Shown here in pieces: positions 45,825-57,700 of a DNA stretch of 64,000 nt. The notes under the pieces are model-generated. The model made no database searches. It had not been told where the DNA came from and was given only the letters and a program-made list of their open reading frames with translations. Origin of the DNA: Litoditis marina (lineage: Eukaryota > Nematoda > Chromadorea > Rhabditida > Rhabditidae); assembly GCA_964036275.1 (NCBI GenBank), contig OZ038435.1:25329581-25393580 (forward strand), in the 5' to 3' direction. A program made the position numbers and the translations under genes. How positions within the stretch are numbered: the stretch's first letter is position 1; every line of letters starts with the position of its first letter.

Positions 45825-48800
45825 ATGGATGAGCGCGGATCGAACCCAGATGAGATCATTGACAAGGATGTTGTAGATAAGGTGGGTACTCTTGAAATAA
45901 AAGAAATGTAAGCAAACGAAATGTTGTTTACTTCACCGATCTGTGTTCGTTTCAGTATGTCATGATACTTTCTAGATTCCTAGTTTAAAAAAGCTGCATT
46001 GTTGTTGATGTATCTGCATGCTTTAATAAATTATTACTCAACAAATCCTAACCTTATCCTTGCTGCAGCTAAGACTAGAGCGCTAACTCTGACGCACTTA
46101 TTGACAGTCCTGGCAGAAACTTTAACCTAGAAACTTGTTTTTGAATTTTACGAAATTCCCGCGTTTCTGTTTTACAAAATTTTCAACGTTTATACAACGT
46201 AATCGAAAAACTGAAATATTTTTCAATTGAAAGAAATCAAAAGTAGCATAGTTTTCGTACCTTGAAGTTTCATACGTTTTCTCAATGTACACGTTGCCGC
46301 CGGGGTACGAATACGAAACTCTATGCACATAACTCGAGTTTACCATTATAAAAGGTATGAACTCTGTCTGTATTTGAGCCCAATTGTCCCAAAGTACCGA
46401 TTTTCCGAAAGTGAGTCGTTATTGACAGCCATTCGCCAGGCGTCCTTTCTGAAATTGTGTACGCAGTCATAGTCGTACGCAGACACGGTCAAATTTTAAT
46501 TAATTTTTTCCAATCCAAGTTTTTTCGCCATTATATTATATTGCTGTTCACTTTGTTTATTGTCGTCTCCAGGTTGATTCGGACGATCAGATGTCGCCGC
46601 CGACATCAGATGGACCAAACGACGCGCCCCAAACTAGCTCAAACACCAGACGACGTTACAAATCCAAGCAAAGTGTAAGAGTACAATCTTTCCTGTTATT
46701 TTTAGTTATACATTGTTGTATTTTTCTATTTGTCAGTATATACTGGCAATGATGATGTGGTCTTTTTTTTATAGTCCAATTAATCATTTCGCTTCTAGGT
46801 AAGACGGTAAGTCTATAGTTGGTGCACTTCTTTCGCGTATAGCATTAGTCTAGGAATCCTTGTTTTCAAACAGAAACTTTCACTGTAGTGAACGAACTTA
46901 TATGTAAATTAGTGAAAGAATAAGTTTAAGTAATCATAGTTCAGTAAAGTTGCCCGAATAGTCAGCAAAATTTGAAAAAAAAACGAACTGACTTTCAGCA
47001 GACGGACTACTTTTTGTCGAATAGTCGGACCTCACTCGTGTATGAATGTAACGTGGTGTTCAGGTTGACCAGAAAGCCGGTGCAGCCGGAGGACGGCGTT
47101 GGACGAAACTGGAGGATCCCGAGGCGCCGCGAAAACCACGCTCCGCCTATGTTCATTTTCTAAGGTAACATATTTCCCTTATAGTAATTTCAACCGTAAC
47201 TAATGATTCATTCTGACATGTCTCATCGCTTTCATCAAAAACTCGTATAATACGCTATGTGCATGCACAGAAACCCCAGTATCCTATAGACTTTTTTACT
47301 TTTGCTTACTTTTTACTTTTCTCCTTTTTACTTTCTTTTTCTTTTTCTAGAGGACATGGAAAGTTATCTAACCCAAAACCATTTTTTTAATCCAGAACGT
47401 ATATTTTAGTCTCAAACTCTTGCTTCGATATTGACAAAATGAAATAAGATTTTTGCTGTTAGTATTCATTTCTATCTTGGTGTCTCACACTTCATACATG
47501 AGCCGACTTTTGTTCTCGAAAATTGATTGAAAATCAGGTGCTCTTTCCTGGTAGTCAAACTACAAAATTTGGTGGGAGATGAGGTTTTCAGAAGTAACGG
47601 TGATCATTGTTGAAGTTGTTCGTCGTCCCTGTTTAACACTTTACATTCAGTTCTCGTCGTGCCAGTTACGGTACAGTGAAGCAGGGATGTGATCAGAAGA
47701 GTATCAACGTTGCACTGGCCGCCGAATGGCAGGCTCTCGGACCAGAACAACGCGAAGTGGGTGCAGATTTATATTTCTAAGGAGAAATAGTTTGAACTTT
47801 CTGATCTCATTAGTGTACATAGTACATAGCGGTCTTTGCTCATTTGTTTTACTCGCTAAACGACCTTCTTTTTTTTACATAAGCTACTTCCAAAAATCGC
47901 TCACTCTACTCGGTCTGAAGAAGAAGGAGAATCGGTCTGGTTGAATAAAACATTTGTCCTAGAAAATTCAACCTGTGTATGATGAAGAGTGTATAAGGCT
48001 TCTTTTCTATCGAACGTAAACAGTACATATAAAATCACTCATTTGTCTCGTAATTTTTACATATTTATTCATTCACTTCGCTTCGTTACGAGGCGGTGAT
48101 CATCATACATATCACAGATCTTTGTAGCAGCAGTTTCTCGTAAGATCTTGGTCCCTTTCCTTCATAGAAGACTTCATGGTGGACTATCGAATGCTCTGTT
48201 GTTATGTAATGCTCGAATGAATGCGAATGTCGTAATACTTGTTCACATTATTCGAAACAATCAAGACTCAGAATATAGTTTGTAGTTTTCGGGCGCACAT
48301 AGTTTTTTGTGGCACTACGTTATTTGGAATTAGATAAATCTTCTCACTGTCATTTATTCAGGTTTACATGGAAATTGCTAACCGAGAGAGAACCGAATAC
48401 CAACAAGCCATGGCGGCTTATCAGAAAACGGACAGCTACGCGGAGTTCATTCGTGAGTTATTATTCATTTTTATTCAATCTTGGTGTGTCTGAAGTCTGA
48501 ACCGTATTTCGAGATGACATCAACGACGGGTAGATTTATATATTATCGGAGAATGGTTCTGTAGAAGTGTTTTGTGAAAAAAAAATTCGTAATTTCCGAT
48601 GCAGACTTGTCAAATTTGATCTCATAAGTTTATAGTGGCTAATTTTCGTTGTTTGAATTCCAAAAGCAGTTGCACATTGCTTCATGAGTTTGATCATTAC
48701 TTGTATTCCGCTAGCTAATTTGTGGTAAATTTTACATACTGAGGCTCATTTACATTTTTGTAGAGAAGAAGGAGATGATCATGCGCCAACGGAAGAAGTG

Positions 48801-50473
48801 CCGGAAGATGGGGCTCGAGTCGGACTCTTTCATTGAGAAGCTCGTGCTCAACATGAGCGAAGCTGACAGTGGAGTACCTAAGAGTCCGAAAAAGGGCCGA
48901 AAGGGGGTAGGTTATCGCAATCCATATTAAATTGTTTGCTTTCTATAGTACTATAGTCAAGATCTGTGAAGTAAACACCGTCTTATTAGGGTTGGTAAGC
49001 GTGGTAAAAAATGTTTAAGTTTAGCAATGACAATATTGGTTTTCAACTGTAACGATGCGTGCTAGTGCTTTCCAACTTCCAATAACGACCATGGATGTAT
49101 ATCGTCTAATTAGATTTTCGATTCGGAGGCCCTTGGCACGACCCTGAAAGTCGCTTATATTGGTTATTATGTTGGGTTTCAGGGGAACCTATGTAAGTTG
49201 TAACTGTGTTTGGTGCACTGTCAACTATCAGTCAACTATACAAATGTTTTCCAGCAGGTCACAACTGAAATGGAATATGTTATGCCGACGCTTCCCGATT
49301 CGGATATTCCCATCTTCAGCAAAGAATTCATAAATTATAATAGAGGTGGGTGAGATCACGGTTTTGGAATATAAATACGCTCGCACATTCGACCAACAAC
49401 ACGAACATTTGTATTGTCAGTTGACGATCGTATTGAAATTCGAAGTTTCTGGTTTTGAGTTCGACTCGATTAATGACTCCAGTTTGATTTCACATGTCTG
49501 TGAAACTATGTTATGTTTTTGTGGAAAGAGTTTTTTGGTTATCACCAAACTTTTTTGACGAGATGTCAGGTTTTGGTTCAAAGATGACTGCAAGCCATTG
49601 TTTCAGAGCGCGAATCGCAGCTGCGTCTGTTGCGACGGGCGATTGCGGTCGCCGAAAATGAACAGGATGCCATGAAGACAACCATGGATCGACTGCAGGC
49701 CAACTGTGAAACATTGCGCAGTCGCGAGACCGAAGGTATAATCCCACAAACTAGTAATGGAGTAGAGTCCAACCATTCTTCAAAAACGAACCCCTTATCC
49801 ACAAAAGGCGTTTTCATAGGTTTTCTGAATTTTTATGCAGGTTTTTTTTAGGTATAAGCATGTGAAAAGCTCAACCGAATAGAACGTTTACATATCCTTA
49901 CCTCCCAAATAAAGTTTCAAGACTGATAATATAGTCGTGCTTTCACTTTTTCCATGGTTCAGTATTTCTTTTTCAGACGATCGGCTGCTTCAAGACACGG
50001 CTTCGGTGATGGATCACTGGTCGCATGCTGCTACATCGGCCCTTCAAAAAGCCCAGATTAGTGAGTAAATTCTTATGTGTTTCGACTGCAAAGTCTATTA
50101 GGAAGTCAGGATATTCAAAAAAAAAGTGTGGTTTTGGGCCATCAGTGTTGTACCATGATTCGTCGAGTTTGAGAGTGCAAATTTTGAAGCGATTGTTCTT
50201 GACTGCTGTATAGGTTTGAGGGATGAAAATTCCAATAAAAAACTATTGTCTCTTTGTGTCTGAGCGAACACGCTTTTGAGGAATCATCAGACCGGAGAAA
50301 ATTTGAACTGAAATTTGAAAAAAATTGTGTATTTTTTAGCAGTCCCCTGGACGACTTCGGATTCTTTTGCCGAATATCTGGCTGGGATTTCCTCTCCGAA
50401 TGGTTGCGAATCGCGTGCAGCGCAGACCGTGCGCGACGTACTCCAAAACGTTTCGTTCCAGCTGCCAAAGTAG
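45825..50473 (+). CDS. hmg-20: HMG20 (HMG20A/BRAF35-like HMG-box protein), 344 aa
   Basis: Exons 45825-45881, 46573-46674, 47064-47164, 47651-47756, 48362-48452, 48764-48906, 49258-49345, 49607-49735, 49977-50060, 50340-50473; frames agree, 344 residues against 347 for human HMG20A. The single HMG box starts at PRKPRSAYVHFL and continues through INVALAAEWQALGPEQREVY and EYQQAMAAYQKTDSY. After a basic stretch (RQRKKCRKMG) comes the HMG20-specific DIPIFSKEFINYNRERE, leading into a coiled coil (LRLLRRAIAVAENEQDAMK and on). HMG20 proteins join the LSD1-CoREST complex and regulate neuronal genes; in worms HMG-20 is nuclear. The acceptor TTTTTTCAG four bases before the ATG fits trans-splicing. An AATAAA lies only about 14 bp after the stop, so the 3' untranslated region may be very short. 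Confidence 0.95.
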
Positions 50474-51722
50474 ATTTGGAACTTCGAATAAATTACATTC
50501 AATTGTATAATGTATAGGCTTTATAATAGTTTCAAATGAGCAGAATATCGCATGAAATGATACATTATTGTTTTCGTGTTGTCGGGTTGCTATGAAATCT
50601 CAGTTCTTAATAAATATGTACTTTTTTAAGTTTTGAAGTACCTGTTTCGACTAGAGATTCTGAAATTGAGAACACGATTTGTATTTGTGTCCGAGAAAAT
50701 AAAAGTAATACACCGTGTCTATCGAACCGAACATGTTACACAGTACCATATAATTCTAAAGCGGGAAGAACATAGTTGACACCGCTAGAGGTAAAAATTG
50801 ACGAAGAATGCTACATTAAAAAACAATTTCTGGTAACTGCGACTGGCAGTAATAGACGGCACTCAACCACCGTTCCCACAACAGTTTTACAGGTAATATT
50901 ACCGGACTCGCAATACATTTCAGGTAACCGTTGATTTTCCAAAAAAAAACACCCTTTTGTTATCTGAAACCGTTTTCACAGTTGCATGTGGGTAGGTTAG
51001 ATTGTCACACAAAGGTTCAACTGTTCATCATTGGTCTATCAGTGCAACCTGTTCAATTGTCATCAAAAATTGATTAGTGATTAATTGGGATGATAAAGAA
51101 ATAGTTCTGAATGTCACGTACACACTATTCGTTTGTTATATAATGCTAGTCGAGTACCCAACCACTAAAACGTGGCGAGTTCGTCACGTGTCACGTGTTT
51201 TCCACGTTATTCTGAACATTCCATTTTGTTCTTATATAGTAATTCTCTTTTCAAGCAAAACAACAGTTGTTCATACAATTTTCTGGCGAATATTATAAAC
51301 GTGAGACGATCACTTTCGATTAGTTTTTGTTCGAGTAGTTTTCATTTAATGTCAATTTTTAATCTTGCCATCTGCGGGTTGGTTCTTTTTCATTGCAAAC
51401 GAACTCGAGAAGTAACCTTCTAAAGTTAAATAAGGACGACTATATGGTCCAATCGCAACGCTTTAGCCCTTTGAACTGCAATATATTTTCAATTGCAGTT
51501 TAAAGGACCGTTGACACGGGATTGGTCCACATAATCGTCCTGCTTTAAAGGACCGTTGACACGGGATTGGTCCATATAATCGTCCTGCTTTAAGTCTCTC
51601 AATGGAGCCTGCTAAAGTTTCTCTGCACTCGACTTCACTCATTTTCTTATTGTACACATAGTATCCTGTCATTTTACCGTTTTATCTTATTTCAGTTTAT
51701 TTTATTTCCCAGAACTCAAACC
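50474..51722. other. Intergenic region, HMG20 to NIT-1
   Basis: The left side has AATAAA words at about 50487, 50609 and 50696. The right side carries a family D element with a 52-bp direct duplication. TTTCCCAG ends about 10 bp before the nit-1 start codon, a possible spliced-leader acceptor. No gene is seen. Confidence 0.55.
51428..51600. repeat. Foldback element, family D, copy 3, with 52-bp duplication
   Basis: AAATAAGGACGACTATATGG on the left opposes CCATATAATCGTCCTGCTTT on the right, around TATTTTCAATTGCAGTTTAA. The right arm is doubled: GGACCGTTGACACGGGATTG occurs at about 51507 and about 51550. Confidence 0.8.
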
Positions 51723-54700
51723 ATGTCGATAGCCATAGTTCAAGCCGGATCCATCTTGTATGACACCCCAGCAACTATCGACAAGGTCCAGAAATACGTG
51801 GAAGAAGCTGGTGCAAAGGGAGCGAAACTAGTTCTCTTTCCTGGTAAAGAACTTGTTCAAATTGATGTTTTGTGTATACTCTGTTTCACGAATCGGTGTC
51901 CTTCTACAGTAATCCGTCAAAGATTCAGGAGGCTTTTTCTATCGAATAATGCATTACTTCTGGTTTCAAACTCACAGAGTTTGTAGTAGCAAACGTACAG
52001 AAGACACTACCAAAATTTGAAGGAAATTCAAAAACACCAATATACCAAACTTTGCTCTGGAAGTTTGCGCAGATTACTGTAAAGGGTTATAAGTGGGTGG
52101 AACAAACTATATAGAGTCCGCTATTCCCAAATCTGGCTAATACGGTGTATCTCAAGCTATCCTGTTGTTTTTGAAGTTTGCTCTCGTCGCTTGTTGGTCG
52201 AACTTCGTGCTTAATGGTGTTTAGTAGGATCCGACTGCAGCTAAGACTTTTCTATAATTGTCGCAAAGGTGATAATATTGCCTATTCTAGGTCTACGAGT
52301 TACTGCCACGCGGATTGTTTAGATATGTTAACCTTTTAATCAATGTTGTGTTCCGACCCTGTTCCACGACTCCGTAAGCATAATATGATGTTACGACACG
52401 ATTAATTCAGAGAGAGAAACATTGTTGCTTAACACAGCAGAATTCTCAAACACGAACAAGTAATTATATATTGGTTTATCCGTTTAAGGCAAACACATAA
52501 CAACGTAAGAAAGATATATGCAATGGGGAGAGGAATGAGAAAGACTCAAAGGAATTAGAATACCCGAAGATGGGAGGTAAACGCTGAGAATGTTGGGACT
52601 CAAATCAACCTGCAATATATGAACTTAAAATACGATTAGACTGCCACCCGTCCATTACGATCTCAATACGAATAACTGATAACAGAGAATTACGCGATTT
52701 AGTACGATTAGAGCGCTACGGGTTTATTCTATGATTTCATATGTATTGTACGTTTTACGGTTCTGGATACGATCGACATCCTCCGGTCCTTGCATCATGC
52801 AAGAGTGATGACTAAACGGAGCGAGTGATCGGGGCGTGATAGGGAATTTGCAAGCTGCGCGCTTCGCTGTAAACAGCGTACACGAGCGTAAACGACATAC
52901 AGTAATTGCGAATAATTCCTATTCGCAACACTCCCCCACCGAAAAAGTGAAAACCTCGGCGGAGGGGGGGGGGGGGGACATTTGAGAAGTAATGAGTCTG
53001 TCCGAAGACAGACCTCCGCGATGAAATCGTGGGAAGCATCTCAAAAGAACGTTATATACGTTTGACCCTATTGCCGCCTTTCACGATTGTGTGTTACGAA
53101 ACGTTGATGTAAGCTGGTAATGTTTTTGTACGGTTATGCGCTCTAACTTTCAAATTGGGTAGCTAGACATATCAGTTAAATGTACAAACAAAGCTTAAAA
53201 GTGACAAAGGATAGGAATAAAAGTACAGAAAATGAAAAGATAACATCACATGCCGCAGTTTCTTTCTTCTTTTCTGCATTCATACATCTCCTGACGGAGT
53301 CCCGTTCAGATTGCTGTCTTCGTTGAAATTCACGGCTGTCCTGTCCACCATTTCTTCATAGCTGCTAGCTGCTGTACGTGCTCACTCGAAAACACTAGCT
53401 TCTCGGTCAAAGTTGATACGATTTCTAAGCGCTTGCACGGATTTATACGAAATTCTAGTTGACTGGTGCAATTCAATTATGGGGAATACGTTACTGTAAG
53501 CCTATGTAAGAATACTTTTGAAAACGTTGGTTACATATCACGATCTATACGAATAGTTCATTCACGACTTTGTGACACAGATAGAAGTTGATATTACTGA
53601 GAATTTTACGTTAATACTTTACGAACTACTACTCAACTCCAGGAACACGTTCATCGTTTCACTATTTCAGGTGAAGGATGTGTACGACAAATAGTACTCC
53701 ATTTCTCGTGAATTGCTTGTGGTTCGCATCATGCGTAATTGAGCACTCGTTCGTAAGATCGTAAGGAAGCGTAGTAACCTAATACGTATGAAACGCATGG
53801 ATTTACGTAAGATCGTTACGATACGCCTGAGATTGGAATACGATGTGGTACGAATACGGATTTCGATGCGTTTTCTACGAATTATAGTGTTTTGTGATTG
53901 AATAAATCAACGATAATTGCTGTCAAAACCTTTCAGTCAGAAGCTGAAGTCAGAAGCTGTTAGAAAGAAGTGAATTAGTTACGAATTTGAGCTGATTTTT
54001 GGCATGTATTAAAAATCGGTATACTCAATGGTCGATGCAGAAGTTGATACGGTATGGTTGAACGGTTTTACTAAGATTCATTCTCTCATGGGAATAACGG
54101 TCATGTAGGTAGATCAATTATGGTTACTAAAGGATCTTCCCTTGGCGAATTTAGATGATTTTGAAAATAAAAGTCTTCTAACGTTTCGCTACGCTCTCTC
54201 TAATGGTGGTCAATCAATATCTACTGGTAGTAACTAGTAAATACGTTTGACATTGAAATGATGATTTCCAGATCATATTCCGATTGATACGATACGTATC
54301 GGATCGTTCAAAAACGTTAATAAACGAATGAAACTTATTAAGGTAGAATCGCTTGCATTTTTACGAATTGAAACGGTACATTATGAATACATACGATTAA
54401 GCAAAAGTTTCAGCGGCTTCGATATGATACGAGTTAGGGACAACGACAAAATAGTAAGCATACCTCCATTCAATCAATTTCTGGCCGCTCCTTGTAATGT
54501 GGTGCGTTGACTGATCCCTTCTTGCTTCAGCTCATGCCACTTGTCCTTGTAGTTGACCATATGCCCGAGCGGCGGTTGGTTCCGCTATGGGTGGTACATT
54601 GGCCGCAACGCTTTTGTCGAAGTTCGGTACATAGTAAGCGACGGCGGATTTTCATGGAACTTGGGACTTCTTGTTACGTTAGCTTTCTGGTATTCAGTAC

Positions 54701-57700
54701 GATATTCAAACGTTTTCAGTTCTTGAACGTGATTCTAAAGTTTTTACGAGCATGTTCGTGTTGAACGCATTATACAAGTCGGTACGTTTTGTTTCATGAT
54801 TTGACTTAGAATTTACATCTAGCGGACCTTCCGATTTGTTCGCTAATATCTAATGAATAGTCACGATTGTAAGTATGATCTGCATGAAACAGTGTTGAGT
54901 CAACTGAGGACCAGTTTCGTGAATTATGCATGGTTTGTATGAAATCTTACGTGATGGACCACGTTGGAACTATTGAGATCACGGGACCGGAAAATAGTGA
55001 CGTTAAGATATTGACGACTGAGAATAATAAGATAGTGGCGGTTGTAAATAAGTTGTTTTTACGATTTACAACTTCTAAAATGAGCGAATGATACGGATAG
55101 CTGTTACGAATACTATATGAACGGAATAAGTACGAGTATACTATCATAACTGAATCGTCTCAGTTTGATAGAAGTGAGATTAAAAAGGACATCACATAGT
55201 CTCCTCTGATCATGTTCCTTTTACTAGATCAAGATGAATAGATGATTATTCCACGATGTGGTTCGCCTTTACGGTAAACACAAATGGTTGAATTTGGTGG
55301 TCTCAAATTTACGAATGAAAAAGATTAGGCTACGATTTAGGAGTACAGATAAGAAATGCGAACAAAATATGAGAAGGCATAATTAAAACATAATACCTGT
55401 ACTGATTTCACTGAAGTTCCGCTCGCCTTTGTTCCTTCATTGGTGACTTGCGGTTTTGGCGAAACGACAGTTTGTTCACATTCTTCGTCCTGGGAGTAGG
55501 CTGGCGGCTCGCCTCGTGCGATGATTGGCGACAAAGTTGTTCTCACAGAAATGAATGTTCCTTCATTGTACGAATTAGTCGGTTGGTGACGTTCAATACG
55601 AGGTACTGGTTCCTCTCTAGAAGGTGAGAACACGAATACGTCTTTGATATGACTTTTCTAGAACAGTTGATTCATAAGATAAACATGGGAAGATGACTAC
55701 GTTACGATTCAATAATGATCGTACAATAAAATAAGTTCCGGAAATCCTCGCGCTCATTCTGAATCTTCTACGTTTAATCAGTTACGGTTTAGCTGTCGAG
55801 ACATAGGTATGAACAGACGTACGATCCAAACGTGTTGTGTATACAACGGTGACGTTAATTAAGGTATTTACGAGATGTAGATGGATTGACTATTTGAGAA
55901 ACGATTTTTTTTACGTGGACGGAGGTGTCAAAATACGTTTAGTACGGAACGATGAATAATTAACGAGTGTGCATACAATGAAATAATACTGTGTCGCCTT
56001 TGTACGTGAGAAAATCGACGGTCACGATTATCTTCGCTATTTGCTGCTACTATTACGGACCCATCGGGGGCTGTTGGAAGGCTCACGTGCTAAGACTCTA
56101 TTGCCTGATCCGTAAAGGACTGATTTTCTTTTAGTGCGAGCGCCCTTCCCCGCCTTTATACAAGTACCCCGCTGCATAGCAGACCGCGCCTCCTGGCTAC
56201 GTGGGTCCCGTCTGCTGGGAGAAAACGTAATGACACGGGTCTGACGAGCGATCAACCTCGTTCCTTAAGGGAATGAAACTAACGGTAAAGCAGATATTGC
56301 TACGATGTAGTTAAATTCCTGGGAGTCCCCAATGTTATATACGTTAATAATTACATGATATCACGATTTTTGCCGAGTACCAATCCCGGACACCATTCTC
56401 TGTAATGGTCTTACCGATCGCAGCAAGTTCGCTAAGATAAAACGCTTGGAACACGGTTTCTCATGAGGGTTATACGATTTACAAAATTCCGTAACGGTTG
56501 ACGAAAAATAACACGATGCGGCTGGGCCGTCCGGCCGATGCACCATGTCGCAAAGGTGATAATATTGCCTATTCTAGGTCTACGAGTTACTGCCACGCGG
56601 ATTGTTTAGATATGTTAACCTTTTAATCAATGTTGTGTTCCGACCCTGTTCCACGACTCCGTAAGCATAATATGATGTTACGACACGATTAATTCAGAGA
56701 GAGAAACATTGTTGCTTAACACAGCAGAATTCTCAAACACGAACAAGTAATTATATATTGGTTTATCCGTTTAAGGCAAACACATAACAACGTAAGAAAG
56801 ATATATGCAATGGGGAGAGGAATGAGAAAGACTCAAAGGAATTAGAATACCCGAAGATGGGAGGTAAACGCTGAGAATGTTGGGACTCAAATCAACCCGC
56901 AATATATGAACTTAAAATACGATTAGACTGCCACCCGTCCATTACGATCTCAATACGAATAACTGATAACAGAGAATTACGCGATTTAGTACGATTAGAG
57001 CGCTACGGGTTTATTCTATGATTTCATATGTATTGTACGTTTTACGGTTCTGGATACGATCGACATCCTCCGGTCCTTGCATCATGCAAGAGTGATGACT
57101 AAACGGAGCGAGTGATCGGGGCGTGATAGGGAATTTGCAAGCTGCGCGCTTCGCTGTAAACAGCGTACACGAGCGTAAACGACATACAGTAATTGCGAAT
57201 AATTCCTATTCGCAACAATAATCAGTTCGCGCACACGTAGTAGTATCAACCAATAGTGGTCATTCCATTATTTTGATGGCGTAACTATCTGATGTAATTG
57301 AGATTTTTTGGAGAAAACATGTGATTGTCAAATTACTGACGGCAACAAATTTTTTTGACGTGTCTTTCACGTTCCCCATAACAAGTTAGCACACCAAGTA
57401 ATTGGCCGAACTTTCCAGAAGCCTTCGTGGGTGGTTATCCGAAATGGAGCGACTTCGGGGTAGTGCTGGGAACGCGGACTGCGGGGGGACGGGACGAGTT
57501 CAAGAAGTAAGACATAACTTTCTACATTTTTACTTTATTAATCTTTCTGTCTAGTTAATGAAATTGCGTTGTAAGTTGTAGTTTGATCTGCGTACATAAT
57601 ATGTACGCAGATTATTATTCGTTCATGAATATTATTCATGGAGAGAAGCCATCGCGATCAAGCAACGAATAGAGCATATCACACTAGCATGTACCGTCTG

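Larger units (their letters stand above)
52259..57217 (-). mobile_element. Non-autonomous LTR retrotransposon in nit-1 intron 1
   Basis: Two 672-bp direct repeats (52259-52930 and 56546-57217) start TG and end CA, and the 5-bp sequence ATAAT flanks the whole 4,959-bp element on both sides. The repeats differ at one base that I noticed (T at about 52619, C at the same place in the other copy), so the insertion is young. Orientation is minus: just inside the 56546 repeat, read leftward, stands TGGTGCATCGGCCGGAC, a primer-binding-site-like start, and just before the 52930 repeat stands the purine tract GGTGGGGGAG. The 3.6-kb interior holds only frames below 100 codons, with no reverse transcriptase, protease or integrase motif. 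It therefore depends on another element for movement. Confidence 0.93.

Noticed and set aside
54507..54764. 85-codon plus-strand frame inside the LTR element and a minus-strand Cys-X2-Cys that might be a zinc knuckle
   Set aside because: The Cys/His spacing does not fit a gag knuckle and stops interrupt the frame; not enough for a gag call.
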